Assembly: GCA_903875465.1 (NCBI GenBank)
Contig: CAIQWB010000077.1
Location: 1-59,157, forward strand
Origin: an uncultured Verrucomicrobia subdivision 3 bacterium
GTDB lineage: Bacteria; Verrucomicrobiota; Verrucomicrobiia; Limisphaerales; UBA11358
Reading direction: 5' to 3'
Length of the DNA stretch: 59,157 nucleotides
Below, piece by piece: positions 16,384 to 25,137 of the stretch. The translations under genes were made by a program, and so were the position numbers. Below the pieces are notes generated by a model. It ran no database searches and was not told the origin of the DNA. It was given only the letters and a program-made list of their open reading frames with translations. The first letter of the stretch is position 1; each line of letters begins with the position of its first letter.

Positions 16384-16851
16384 ATGGACTGGTTCCGTAT
16401 TCTGCATCAAATGTTTTTCGGCGGCCTGGCGGCCATGGGTTTTGGCGTGCTGTTCAACATGTATCGGCACCATCTTTTATGGTGCGGGCTGGCGGGCGGG
16501 CTGGCGCTTGGGGTCCGCACGATTGGACTGCAACTAGGCTGGAGTCTCGAGGCGGCCTCGTTTGCCGCCGCGCTGTCAGTGGGCAGTGTGGTGACCGTCC
16601 TGCAGGAGCGGATTGGGGTTTCCCGTAATATTCTGGACGTGGCGGGATGTATTCCCATGGTGCCGGGACTGTTTGCCACCAAGGCCATCCTGGGATTTTT
16701 TGCACTCACGGCGCCGGTGCCGAAGAATGCGGATGAGACATTGATAACCTCCGTGGAATTTTTTCTGCGGGTGGCGTTCACCATCGGGGCAATTGGCACG
16801 GGGCTGGCGATTCCTTCACTGTTACTGCGGGTGCTGGCGCGGAAGCGGTGA
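16384..16851 (+). CDS. Threonine/serine exporter family protein, small part (ThrE_2, DUF3815)
   Basis: A 155-residue protein with four or five helices and the family segment ILDVAGCIPMVPGLFATKAI, matching the second half of split ThrE exporters. It starts one base after the stop of the large part, so the two should form one transporter. The stop codon is followed within 12 bases by a CCCGAAC element, which separates it from the convergent mqnC gene. Confidence 0.82.
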   Translation: MDWFRILHQMFFGGLAAMGFGVLFNMYRHHLLWCGLAGGLALGVRTIGLQLGWSLEAASFAAALSVGSVVTVLQERIGVSRNILDVAGCIPMVPGLFATKAILGFFALTAPVPKNADETLITSVEFFLRVAFTIGAIGTGLAIPSLLLRVLARKR

Positions 16852-16863
16852 GGGGGAATTTAA

Positions 16864-17087
16864 CCCGAACTCCGAAATTAAAATGGCTGGGATGCGTCAA
16901 GATATTGGAGCAGAAACGCTTTGGCAAAATCGCCGCATACCCGCAGCGGTCTGGTAAGACTGCCTCGGCGCACAGCGCGCATCCTTAAATGGGCAACTGA
17001 TTGGCAGCGGCTTGGGAAGCCAATTTTCCAAACCGTTTATGCCCAATAGATGGATGCAGACCGGGCGTCTTAATTTCGGAGTTCGGG
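16864..17087. mobile_element. CCCGAAC element, copy 1 (224 bp)
   Basis: A non-coding element with terminal inverted repeats CCCGAACTCCGAAATTAA on both ends (18 identical bases). The duplication TTTAA flanks it at 16859-16863 and 17088-17092. Beyond the perfect ends, the left and right ~75 bp remain complementary at roughly two of three positions, so the whole unit could fold as a long hairpin. Compared with copies 2 and 4 the internal reading frame is broken, which argues against a protein product. It lies between two convergent genes. Confidence 0.85.
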
Positions 17088-17132
17088 TTTAAGTCACGCC
17101 ATATCCCCGGTATCTTCAACGCTCTCCAGGAG

Positions 17133-17231
17133 TTACTCGTAATCTTTGATGGGGATGATCAAGGAAACAGGTTTGCCCTTGCGCGTTACAATTTCACGTT
17201 CAGCCAAAAGAAGCTTTCACAAGCTGCTTAG
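17133..17231 (-). pseudogene. Possible Phd/YefM-type antitoxin remnant
   Basis: Minus-strand reading gives ELSSL, an in-frame TGA (17217-17219), then KLLLAEREIVTRKGKPVSLI followed by IPIKDYE and a stop. The tail EIVTRKGKPVSLI resembles the middle of Phd/YefM antitoxins (pattern E-I-V-TR-GKPVA-L). The N-terminal DNA-binding part and any toxin are missing, and the frame runs into the 3' end of mqnC. It is a decayed scrap at best, and the assignment rests on a short pattern. Confidence 0.35.
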
Positions 17232-18382
17232 TTCACCAGCCGGTACCAGTTATCTCGCTGGTGGGGTTCGTAACCGAGGTCTTTAATGAGGCGGTGCATG
17301 TCGGGCACGGTCATCTTAAAGGTGGTGCCAGCCTGAGAGACGACATTTTCCTCGATCATGATACTGCCGAGGTCGTTCGCGCCAAACTTGAGGGCGATCT
17401 GGCCGATTTCCAAGCCCTGGGTGACCCAGGAGCTTTGGATGTTGGGAAAGTTATCGAGGTAGATGCGGCCCAGGGCTTGGGTGCGCAGGTATTCGTGCGC
17501 GCCCACGGTGGGGGCCTTGAGCTTGGTATGCTCGGCCTGGAAGGTCCAGCAGATGAAGGCGGTAAAGCCCTTGGACTGGTCCTGCTGCCGGCGCAAACGC
17601 TCCAGATGCTCGATGCGGTCGGCGATGGTTTCCACGTGGCCAAACATCATGGTGGCGCTGGAATTAAGTCCCTGCCGGTGCGCAATGTCCATGACTTCCA
17701 GCCAGTCGCTGCTCATGGCCTTGAGCGGGGCGATGCGCTGGCGGACGCGGTCCACGAGAATCTCCCCGCCGCCACCGGGAATGGAGCCCAGGCCGGCCTT
17801 GGCAAAATCGGCAATGATGGTTTCCAGCGGTTCATTGAAAACGTCGCGGAAATGGATGAACTCGCTGGGGCTGAAACCGTGGATGTTCACCTGCGGCCAC
17901 TTGGCTTTGATGTGGGACAGGAGCTCTAGGTACCACTGCTTGGTGAGCTTGGGATGGTGGCCGCCCTGCATCAAAATTTGCGTGCCACCGAGCGCGACGG
18001 TCTCGGCGATCTTCTGGTCCATTTCCTCAAGGGAAATGACGTAAGCGTCGTCGTCCTTTTCCACGCGATAAAAAGCGCAGAACTTGCAATAGACATTGCA
18101 AACGTTGGTGTAATTGACGTTGCGATCGACGTTATAGGTGACGATTTCGTTGCCACGGCCATCATAGGCGGCAGCTTTGGCGAGCTGGCGGCGACGGTCG
18201 GCAAGCGCGCCCAGTTCTTCCAGGGGTAAACGATACAGCCGCAGCGCCTCGGCTTGGTTAATCCGCTGGCCGTCCCACACTTTTTGGAGCAACTCGTCCA
18301 ATGACGCGTCGTAAATCACAAGCGCGAAGATAACCCATCCGCCGCCGTAAAACAACCTTGGAAACGCACCGTCCAAGTCCAC
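17228..18382 (-). CDS. mqnC: Cyclic dehypoxanthinyl futalosine synthase
   Basis: A radical SAM enzyme that cyclises dehypoxanthinyl futalosine in the futalosine route to menaquinone. The iron-sulfur ligands are C95-x3-C99-x2-C102 (CNVYCKFCAF). Other MqnC landmarks are GGTQILMQGGHHP, IHGFSPSEF, GLGSIPGGGGEILVDRVR and GANDLGSIMIEENVV. The 384-residue frame has ~20 extra residues at the N-terminus compared with relatives; the GTG at 18319 (start VIYDASLDELLQKV) is a better start by homology. It follows glyS and a DUF2127 gene on the same strand. Confidence 0.95.
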   Translation of the reverse strand: MDLDGAFPRLFYGGGWVIFALVIYDASLDELLQKVWDGQRINQAEALRLYRLPLEELGALADRRRQLAKAAAYDGRGNEIVTYNVDRNVNYTNVCNVYCKFCAFYRVEKDDDAYVISLEEMDQKIAETVALGGTQILMQGGHHPKLTKQWYLELLSHIKAKWPQVNIHGFSPSEFIHFRDVFNEPLETIIADFAKAGLGSIPGGGGEILVDRVRQRIAPLKAMSSDWLEVMDIAHRQGLNSSATMMFGHVETIADRIEHLERLRRQQDQSKGFTAFICWTFQAEHTKLKAPTVGAHEYLRTQALGRIYLDNFPNIQSSWVTQGLEIGQIALKFGANDLGSIMIEENVVSQAGTTFKMTVPDMHRLIKDLGYEPHQRDNWYRLVN

Positions 18383-18421
18383 GGACCCGAACGCCCGGGC
18401 GCGGACTGGAGGGTAGTTCAG

Positions 18422-18970
18422 TTAATGATGCTTAAAGATGCGGTCCCGATTTTTATAAAGGTAAAAAACAATCAGGATGTTTACCCCGAGCAGAATCGAA
18501 AGCCCCAGCTCGGGATGATGAAACATGTCCGGTCGCGGCCGCACAGTGATGGGATCAGCCGAGAGCCGGCGCGCCAGCTCGTAAATTTCCACCGGGATGA
18601 AAAAAGCGGATTCCCCGATGGCCAGCCAGACCGCCCAGTGCGCCCGAAAGGCCAGTCCCAGACCACCGCCGGTGAGCAGCAGGCCATAGAGCAGCGTGCC
18701 GACTTCCACCGCCCGCAAATTCGCCGGGGTGATCTTGTCCAGTTGCACGCCGATGTTCTGAAAGAACTTCTGTTCCGGGTCCAGGTGAACCCAGCGGAGA
18801 AATTCATCAAAGGCATCACTCAAATCATGCCCGGACAACGCAAAAATCCCCAAGGCCGTCAGCAGGAGCAAGGTACCCTTGCCCAGCTTCAACAGCACGA
18901 TGAAGTACAGCGTCGGCGCGGCCTTGGGTTTTGCGGGGGTGGACTTTTTGGACTTCTTTTTATCAGACAT
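18422..18970 (-). CDS. DUF2127 membrane protein
   Basis: A 182-residue protein with a lysine-rich start (MSDKKKSKKSTPAKPK) and four hydrophobic segments, ending in YLYKNRDRIFKHH. The patterns LKLGKGTLLLLTALGIFAL and ESAFFIPVEIYELARR fit DUF2127, whose function is unknown. The ATG overlaps the glyS stop codon (TGATG), so it is translationally coupled to glyS. It sits 39 bp before mqnC. Coupling to these genes says nothing clear about its role. Confidence 0.82.
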   Translation of the reverse strand: MSDKKKSKKSTPAKPKAAPTLYFIVLLKLGKGTLLLLTALGIFALSGHDLSDAFDEFLRWVHLDPEQKFFQNIGVQLDKITPANLRAVEVGTLLYGLLLTGGGLGLAFRAHWAVWLAIGESAFFIPVEIYELARRLSADPITVRPRPDMFHHPELGLSILLGVNILIVFYLYKNRDRIFKHH

Positions 18971-20589
18971 CAGCGTATTTGGGGTAGCAACCAGTTGACC
19001 AGGTCACTGATGGCCACGCGCTCCTGCCGGCCATCATCGCGGTGACGAATGGTGACCGTGTTCAGCAATTCCGGTTTTTCGCCCAGCGAGTCAAAATCGA
19101 TGGTCACGCAAAACGGCGTGCCCGCCTCGTCCTGGCGCGCATAGCGCCGGCCGATGGAACCGCCGTCATCGTAATAAACATTCATCCAGGGACGCAGCAA
19201 GTCGCGCACGGCCAGGGCCTTGGCGACCAGTTCCGGCTTGTTCTTGAGCAAAGGCAGAACCCCGACCTTGATGGGCGCCACCCGGGGGTGAAAGCGCAAC
19301 ACCACGTTGGTCTCGGTCTTGCCTTTCTCGTCCGTCTTGCTCGTCTCACTATAAGCGTTGGCAATCAATGCGAGGATTAGACGGTCGACCCCGGCACTTG
19401 GTTCAATCACGTGCGGCACATATTGCCCCTTGGCCAGGCCATTGGCGTCTTCGGTGGCCTGTTTGGCGGCCGCCTCGGGGGCCACGCCGGACTTTTCCAA
19501 GTAGCGCTTGCGGTTGTCATAATAACGACGCCACAGGTCGTCGCTCTTTTCCTTGGGCAATTTGCCCCAGGCCGCGCGCAGTTCGTCGTCAAACACCCCC
19601 ATGGGTTTGCCCGAAAACCGGGCATGCTGGCTGAGATCAAAATCGCTGCGGGCGGCGATGCCTTCCAGTTCCTCACCTTTGAGTTCGCCCTGTTCGTCGC
19701 GTTTGCTGAAGGGGAATTTGAAGAGAATATCCACACAGGCCCGGGCATAATGCGCCAGTTCCTCCGGGGTCTGCCGGTGAAACGCCAGGGTGGTGCGGTT
19801 CAGGCCAATGCCTTCATAGAACCGCACCCGTTCCTCGACCCAATATTGATGCCAGGCCTGCCAGCCCCAGTTCGACTGGGGTTCGCCGGGGTGACCGGTG
19901 GTGGGGACCGATGCCACGGAACCGTGAATGGCTTCCACCGCTTCATCGGGCTTGATGAAAAACTCCAGTTCCATCTGCTCAAATTCGCGGGAGCGGAAGG
20001 TATAATTGCGCGGCGTCACTTCGTTGCGGAACGCCTTGCCGGTCTGGGCAATGCCAAACGGCACTTTTTGCCGGGAGGTTTCCAGCACATTTTTGAACTG
20101 GGCAAAAATCGCCTGGGCCGTTTCCGGACGGAGATAAGCAATAGCCGAATCATCCTGCACCGGGCCCACAAAGGTCTGGAACATCAGGTTGAAGGCGCGC
20201 GGCGCGGTCTTCTCGCCGTGGCAGTCATTCACGCACTTGCTCGGTTTTTGCGGGCAGGGAATTTCATCCGTCTGGTCGGCACGAAAACGGCCTTTGCACG
20301 TTTTGCAATCAATCATGGGGTCACTAAAGGTATCCACGTGACCGGAGGCTTTCCAGATGGCCGGGGACATGATGATGGTGGCTTCCAGACCCACCACGTC
20401 CTCGCGTTGCCGGGTCATGGCGTGCCACCACAACTCCTTGACATTCCGCTTCAATTCCGCCCCCAAGGGGCCATAATCCCAAAATCCGTTGATGCCGCCG
20501 TAAATTTCCGACGATTGAAATATGAACCCGCGCCGCTTGCACAGCGACACGATCTTCTCCATCTGCACATTTTCTTTGGGATCGGCCAT
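18970..20589 (-). CDS. glyS: Glycyl-tRNA synthetase, single-chain dimeric type
   Basis: A 539-residue class II synthetase that charges tRNA-Gly. It starts MADPKENVQMEKIVSLCKRR and shows class II motif 1 to 3 segments (SSEIYGGINGFWDYGPLGAE, FRNEVTPRNYTFRSREFEQMEL, EPSAGVDRLILAL) and an anticodon-binding C-terminal domain (VAPIKVGVLPLLKNKPELV). Cysteines in CKTCKGRFRADQ and CVNDCHG form the inserted zinc-like module. This is the alpha2 type and not the alpha2beta2 type of Proteobacteria. It leads the run glyS-DUF2127-mqnC. Confidence 0.96.
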   Translation of the reverse strand: MADPKENVQMEKIVSLCKRRGFIFQSSEIYGGINGFWDYGPLGAELKRNVKELWWHAMTRQREDVVGLEATIIMSPAIWKASGHVDTFSDPMIDCKTCKGRFRADQTDEIPCPQKPSKCVNDCHGEKTAPRAFNLMFQTFVGPVQDDSAIAYLRPETAQAIFAQFKNVLETSRQKVPFGIAQTGKAFRNEVTPRNYTFRSREFEQMELEFFIKPDEAVEAIHGSVASVPTTGHPGEPQSNWGWQAWHQYWVEERVRFYEGIGLNRTTLAFHRQTPEELAHYARACVDILFKFPFSKRDEQGELKGEELEGIAARSDFDLSQHARFSGKPMGVFDDELRAAWGKLPKEKSDDLWRRYYDNRKRYLEKSGVAPEAAAKQATEDANGLAKGQYVPHVIEPSAGVDRLILALIANAYSETSKTDEKGKTETNVVLRFHPRVAPIKVGVLPLLKNKPELVAKALAVRDLLRPWMNVYYDDGGSIGRRYARQDEAGTPFCVTIDFDSLGEKPELLNTVTIRHRDDGRQERVAISDLVNWLLPQIR

Positions 20590-21378
20590 AAATTAGGTCA
20601 ACCAGTGTTTGCGAAGTGCCCGGTTATGTCAAGGTGCGGTAACGGCCCCAAGGGGTGGTTCCGGGGGGACGGGACCAGCCACCGCCAGGCTGGCCGTTAC
20701 GGTGGGCAAGCGTCCTCCATTGCCATTGGCGTGGTTTTTGATGGCCAAAGCCCGCCCGGGTTGTTTTGGGGCAGCGGCGAAATCCGGCAGCGGCGGAATG
20801 GCGGCCTGATTTTTCGGGCGGGATTCCCGCCCTCTGAGGGCCAACCGCCCCGAAGAGGGGGGGCTTGACCAGGCTTGACGGGTTAGCGGCCCCCGGCGAG
20901 TGCCTGGTCCGCTGGAGCCAGCCATGGTTACGCGGGCGGCAAAAGCCAGCCACGGCTAATTTAGCATCATTTGATGAGTTGCCAAACGGCGGCGGGACCG
21001 AGGGGGGGCGATCGGGGAGTGCGCCGACTGGCAGCATGGGCAAGCAGCAAGCTTCCATATCCACAGAATTTACCACATCCAACATTCAAACTTCAGACCG
21101 GAAGCCCACCACCCGGAATTGTGAATAACTTTTTGCAGGATGCGTGATTTTCACGCAGGATGCGTGAAAATTTCACGCATCCGCAGGCCCGAGAGGCTCA
21201 TTCGGGCAGTCACGGCCAAAAAAAGCCGAAAACGGCCTGTTTTTGGCAACGTGCCGAATGGGTGAATTTGGCACGTGGTTTGCTTTATGGTCCTCAGCAA
21301 TCCGTTTGGCAGTTCGTGAATCTGAAAGATTTGGCGGGGCCAGCCGGTTTAGAGAACAATAAACAAACCAAAAACAAA
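20590..21378. other. 789-bp gene-less region between glyS and a pseudopilin gene
   Basis: Divergent promoters must lie here. No protein is convincing. It contains an inverted repeat GTAACGGCC (20639-20647) with GGCCGTTAC (20692-20700), a seven-base-stem palindrome GGGCGGG/CCCGCCC with loop ATT at 20816-20832, and the operator-like pair at 21141-21179. About 200 bp of leader follow before the pseudopilin ATG. Confidence 0.5.
21141..21179. promoter_or_regulatory. Two tandem TGCGTGA inverted-repeat operators
   Basis: TGCGTGA-TTT-TCACGCA at 21141-21157 is followed by TGCGTGA-AAATT-TCACGCA at 21161-21179. The second is extended to a 12-bp arm (GGATGCGTGAAA) on both sides, 21158-21182. The centres are 21 bp apart, two helical turns, so two dimers would bind on one face. 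It lies ~200 bp before the pseudopilin start and ~570 bp from the glyS start. The regulator is unknown. Confidence 0.6.
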
Positions 21379-22209
21379 ATGAAAAGCTACACACAAAAGA
21401 AAACAGCGTTCACGCTGATCGAACTGCTGGTGGTGATCGCGATCATCGCCATTCTCGCGGCCATGTTGCTGCCTGCCCTCGCGGCGGCCAAGCGCAAAGC
21501 CCAAAAAATCAACTGCGTCAACAACCTCAAGCAGGTCGGCATTGCCTTCCGTATTTGGGAAGGTGACAACGGCGACCGTTATCCCATGGCTGTGGCTGTG
21601 GCTTCCGGCGGCGCTTCGGATTACCTGATCCACGGCGGCAACCAGAGCACCGCGGGCACGCCCACGGCCAATGGTTATTCTTACAACCCCGGTGTGGTAT
21701 TCATGGTGATGTCCAACGAACTGGCCACCCCCAAGATCCTCGCCTGCCCTTCCGACACGATTCATAACGTGCCGGCCACCAACTTCACCTACCAGGACGT
21801 GCTCCAAATCGCGACTTCTCCGACGGCCACCACCAAGGCCGCTATTCTGAGCGCCCCGACCAAGGTCAGCTATTTCGTGGGCGCTGACGCCACGGAAGCC
21901 GATCCCCAAGGCATCCTGAGCGGTGACTGCAATATCGGCAACACCGGTTCCACGGGCAACGGTCCTTCCACCGCCCGCTTCGGCGCCACGGTGAGCAACA
22001 CCTCCTCCGCTCCGGAAATCTATGGTCCCAATGCGTTCTCCTCCACCGCCGCCGCGTGGGCCTGGACCGCCAGCGACCTGCACCAGAAGACGGGCAACTT
22101 GCTGATCGCTGACGGCAGCGTGCAATCCGCCACCATCTCCGGCCTGCACACGTTCATGCAGAACGCCACCAACACGGTCAATGGTCCGTGCTGGAACTTC
22201 CTGCCCTGA
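21379..22209 (+). CDS. Type II secretion-type pseudopilin with large C-terminal domain
   Basis: A 276-residue protein starting [20 protein letters not shown], the prepilin peptidase recognition site and hydrophobic helix (cleavage before F of FTLIELL). The C-terminal region carries a DG segment ([20 protein letters not shown]), like the H-X9-DG pseudopilin-like proteins that are greatly expanded in Verrucomicrobia and Planctomycetes. The ATG at 21379 is chosen because it places seven to ten residues before the cleavage site; the frame is open further upstream. It is probably anchored in the envelope. An intrinsic terminator follows. Confidence 0.88.
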   Translation: MKSYTQKKTAFTLIELLVVIAIIAILAAMLLPALAAAKRKAQKINCVNNLKQVGIAFRIWEGDNGDRYPMAVAVASGGASDYLIHGGNQSTAGTPTANGYSYNPGVVFMVMSNELATPKILACPSDTIHNVPATNFTYQDVLQIATSPTATTKAAILSAPTKVSYFVGADATEADPQGILSGDCNIGNTGSTGNGPSTARFGATVSNTSSAPEIYGPNAFSSTAAAWAWTASDLHQKTGNLLIADGSVQSATISGLHTFMQNATNTVNGPCWNFLP

Positions 22210-22238
22210 TCTTGATTTAAGAACAGTTTAAACATTAA

Positions 22239-22262
22239 GGCACCCGCAAGGGTGCCTTTTTT
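22239..22262 (+). terminator. Intrinsic terminator of the pseudopilin gene
   Basis: GGCACCC and GGGTGCC pair around GCAA and are followed by six T residues, 30 bp past the stop codon. A second T-run follows. Confidence 0.88.
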
Positions 22263-22391
22263 GTTTTTTTGGGAAAGCGTGGCCAACAAAGATCGCAAGG
22301 CACACAACGAGGGAAGGCAGACTGGTATCCACCGGCTGGTCAATCTTTCAAGGCACCGCTTTTCAGTGTGCTCTGGGTTCTTTGGCAGCGA

Positions 22392-22892
22392 CTAAGAATC
22401 CACTTCGTTTTTGCGGGCCAGGCGCTGCTCGGCAAAAAAGGCCTTCAACATCTGTCGGCATTCCTCGGCCCTGACGAGGCCCGTGATGGCGCATTGATGA
22501 TTGAGCGTGGGGAATTGCAATAAATTCATGGCCCCGCCGGCCGCGCCGCCCTTGGCATCGCCCGCGCCGAAAACCACCCGGGCCAGCCGGGTATGCACCA
22601 CCGCGCCGGCGCACATGGGACAGGGTTCCTTGGTCACGTACAGGGTGCAATCGGTCAACCGCCAGTCCCCCACGGATTCCTGGGCCTGGGTGAGCACCAG
22701 CATTTCCGCATGGGCGGTGGCGTCTTTGAGCAGCTCCACTTGATTAAAAGCCCGGGCGATGATGCGGCCGGCCCGCACAATCACCGCACCCACGGGCACT
22801 TCCTCGGCGGCATAAGCCCGCGTGGCCTGGCGCAGGGCCTCGCCCATGAAGTAATGGTCACTCTGGAGGTCAATGATGGGCTCGTCGGTCAC
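22392..22892 (-). CDS. tadA: tRNA-specific adenosine deaminase
   Basis: A 166-residue zinc deaminase that turns A34 of tRNA-Arg(ACG) into inosine. The zinc and catalytic residues are His61 and Glu63 (TAHAEMLVL) and Cys91/Cys94 (PCPMCAGAVV). The frame runs open back to 23048 inside trpS; the GTG at 22892 is chosen since it gives the normal length and lies 13 bp after the trpS stop. An ATG at 22847 is the other choice. It is the second gene of a trpS-tadA unit. Confidence 0.9.
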   Translation of the reverse strand: MTDEPIIDLQSDHYFMGEALRQATRAYAAEEVPVGAVIVRAGRIIARAFNQVELLKDATAHAEMLVLTQAQESVGDWRLTDCTLYVTKEPCPMCAGAVVHTRLARVVFGAGDAKGGAAGGAMNLLQFPTLNHQCAITGLVRAEECRQMLKAFFAEQRLARKNEVDS

Positions 22893-22905
22893 GCGGCAGG
22901 ATGGG

Positions 22906-23871
22906 CTATTCCAAGCCGCAATTTTTCCGGGCGCGTTGCAAAACGGTGCGCGCCAGCGTCCGCGCCCGCGCGGCCCCTTCGGCCAGCACTTGATTGACGT
23001 AATCCAGATTGGCGGCCAGTTCGGCGCGTTTTTTGCGGGCCTCGGCAAAGTGGGTCCAATACGACTCGAACAATTGTTTTTTCAAATCGCCATACCCCAT
23101 GCCACCGGCGCGCAGGCGTTCTTCGATGGCCGCCGCGGTCGCCTGGGGCTCCACCAACTTGATGAGCTGGATGGCCAGGTTCTTGTCCGCATCTGGCTTG
23201 GGTTCGGCCGGGGTGCGGGAATCCATGACAATGCCCATGATCTTTTTGCGGGTAGGCTTCTCCTCGCCGAAAATCTCAATAGTATTGCCATAACTCTTGC
23301 TCATTTTCTGGCCGTCGATGCCCGGCACCACGGCCACGGATTCGCGAATTTGCGGCTCCGGCAGCACAAAGGTCTGGCCGTAGGTCTCGTTGAACTTGAT
23401 GGCAATGTCGCGGGTCATTTCCACGTGCTGCTTCTGGTCGCGGCCCACGGGCACCACGTTGGAGTCGTAGATTAAAATGTCCGCCGCCATCAGCACGGGG
23501 TAGGCGAAGAGTCCGTGATTGGGGGAGAGTCCCTTGGCCACCTTGTCCTTGTAGCTATGGGCGCGTTCGAGCAGGCCCATGGGCGTGAGGGTGGTGAGCA
23601 ACCAGGAGAGTTCGCAGACCTCGGGCACGTCGGACTGGCGGAAGAACACGGATTTTTGAGGATCCAGCCCGCAGGCGAGGAAATCCAGGGCCACATCCAG
23701 CGTGTTTTTGCGGCGCTGGGCGGCGTCAAACAGCGAGGTCATGGAATGATAATCGGCGATAAAATAGAACGCCTCCCCCTGCTGTTGCAGGTCGATGGCG
23801 GGTTGCATCATCCCGAAATAATTTCCGAGATGCAGGGCGCCCGAAGGCTGGATGCCGGACAAAATACGCAT
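22906..23871 (-). CDS. trpS: Tryptophanyl-tRNA synthetase
   Basis: A 321-residue class I synthetase. The HIGH-like motif is GALHLGNY (residues 11-18) after SGIQPS, and the KMSKS loop is KMSKSYGN near residue 190. The family segments VVPVGRDQKQHVEMTRDIA and MGIVMDSRTP are present. Length is typical. It precedes tadA by 13 bp on the same strand, so two genes for tRNA handling are expressed together. Confidence 0.96.
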   Translation of the reverse strand: MRILSGIQPSGALHLGNYFGMMQPAIDLQQQGEAFYFIADYHSMTSLFDAAQRRKNTLDVALDFLACGLDPQKSVFFRQSDVPEVCELSWLLTTLTPMGLLERAHSYKDKVAKGLSPNHGLFAYPVLMAADILIYDSNVVPVGRDQKQHVEMTRDIAIKFNETYGQTFVLPEPQIRESVAVVPGIDGQKMSKSYGNTIEIFGEEKPTRKKIMGIVMDSRTPAEPKPDADKNLAIQLIKLVEPQATAAAIEERLRAGGMGYGDLKKQLFESYWTHFAEARKKRAELAANLDYVNQVLAEGAARARTLARTVLQRARKNCGLE

Positions 23872-23984
23872 AAGAACAAGCTAACACTCCCGGGGGAAAT
23901 GTGGAAAGCAGGAAAAATCCCCCTGCCCCGGCGGGCTCGGTGCGGGATGACTGGCCGCCGCCAGCGATGCCGCGGTCGCGGCGG

Positions 23985-24025
23985 CTCATGGACTACGGCA
24001 CCTTGAGGCGGCGTGAACGCCGCGC
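23985..24025. repeat. GC-rich palindromic repeat fragment
   Basis: GCGGCG and CGCCGC pair around TGAA at 24008-24023, preceded by CCGCGGTCGCGGCGG (about 23970-23984) with its own imperfect symmetry. It looks like one of the GC-rich dispersed palindromes seen elsewhere in the window. There is no gene between the trpS start and 24111. Confidence 0.35.
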
Positions 24026-24110
24026 CCCGGTCAGGCCACCATGCCAAATTTGACTATTGGCATAACGTGGGGAATAGTAAACATCAATAAATGCTCATTT
24101 GGGTAAGTTT

Positions 24111-24473
24111 ATGCCACGCAGCACCATGACCATGCCAAGCGCCCGCCTGCAAGAGGCGGGTGGCATGTTTCTCTTGGGCACGGGTCTATGTGGCGTGGCG
24201 TTCCTGGCCCCGGATTCCGGCCATCACTTTGGTGAATTTTTCCGGCTCGCCACCCAAACCTCCTGGCTGAATCCGCTCCAGACCACGGCCGTTTGGTGCA
24301 GCTTTAAAATCATCCTGCTCAGTATTGGCTTGTTGTTTGCGCTGGATTCCATCGGCCTGGTTTTGTGGCGCACCGGCCGCAAAAACCTCGCCGTGGCCAT
24401 TTTCTCCATGCACCTCCTGAACCTGCTGGTCTTTTTGGCCGGCTGCTTTTATTTCATTAAAGCCCTGCTCTGA
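24111..24473 (+). CDS. Small membrane protein of unknown function
   Basis: A 120-residue protein with three hydrophobic segments (about 19-35, 63-87 and 96-119) and a short polar N-terminus (MPRSTMTMPSARLQEAGG). I do not recognise a family. A TTG at 24099 in the same frame could be the start, adding four residues. Codon use is like its neighbours. There is no co-directional partner; a 420-bp gap follows. Confidence 0.55.
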   Translation: MPRSTMTMPSARLQEAGGMFLLGTGLCGVAFLAPDSGHHFGEFFRLATQTSWLNPLQTTAVWCSFKIILLSIGLLFALDSIGLVLWRTGRKNLAVAIFSMHLLNLLVFLAGCFYFIKALL

Positions 24474-24894
24474 TTTGTGCGAGGCCGGGTGCATTTGCGC
24501 CGTCAAACCTTTTGGCGCCAGTGAACCGGCGTTTGTCCAAGAATCCAAATGGAGGTGACCTGAAGACCGCACTCCGGCATGCAGTTAACACACTCTCCCC
24601 AGCGGGTGTGAGACAAATTTCAGGAAACCGCCCGGTCTGGCCGGGTAGCGCCGATGGTTAATCGGCTGTATCGCCGGCTGGCAGCCGGCCTGTCCGCCGA
24701 AGTTGCCAGCCAACCTCCCTCCCGATCAAATGGTTAAAAAAACCGCTTTTGGAGGAAATTTGTCCCACGCCCCTCCCTAGCCCCCCCGGGCTTTTGCACT
24801 GGACAGGCCGGATATTAATGATTACCCCTCAATTCGTGCCTGTGACCAGCGGACGCCTGACTGCGTCAAGATTTATCTGGCGGCCGAAGAATTG
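24474..24894. other. 421-bp gene-less stretch with palindromes
   Basis: No gene is seen. Three palindromes cluster at 24631-24689: CCCGG/CCGGG (24631-24645), GCCGAT/ATCGGC (24650-24666) and GCCGGCT/AGCCGGC around GGC (24673-24689). The last has the same seven-base stem and three-base loop plan as the palindromes at the window's left end. A run of seven C residues lies near 24781-24787. Confidence 0.4.
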
Positions 24895-25137
24895 ATGAAA
24901 CCACGACAAGCATTTGGGGTGGCTGTACGCGTCCTCGGGTTGATGATCGCGCTCTTTGGCGGATATTTTTTAGTGTGCGGCGTGGTCTTGGTTCTTGACC
25001 CCGAGTATGGCCTGAAGCTCGCCCCGGCCGCGCATTACTTTATCTTTGGAATAGTGGAAGTGCTGGCTGGCTATGGGTTGATTCGGGGAGCGCGCCGCCT
25101 GGTTCGCCTGGCCTATCCGGAAGATACCGATGAATAG
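24895..25137 (+). CDS. Small two-helix membrane protein
   Basis: An 80-residue protein with two membrane helices (about 8-33 and 45-62) and an acidic end (PEDTDE). No family recognised. The last eight bases overlap the next gene, so the two are probably translated together. ATG at 24895 is chosen over the in-frame TTG one codon earlier. Confidence 0.6.
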   Translation: MKPRQAFGVAVRVLGLMIALFGGYFLVCGVVLVLDPEYGLKLAPAAHYFIFGIVEVLAGYGLIRGARRLVRLAYPEDTDE

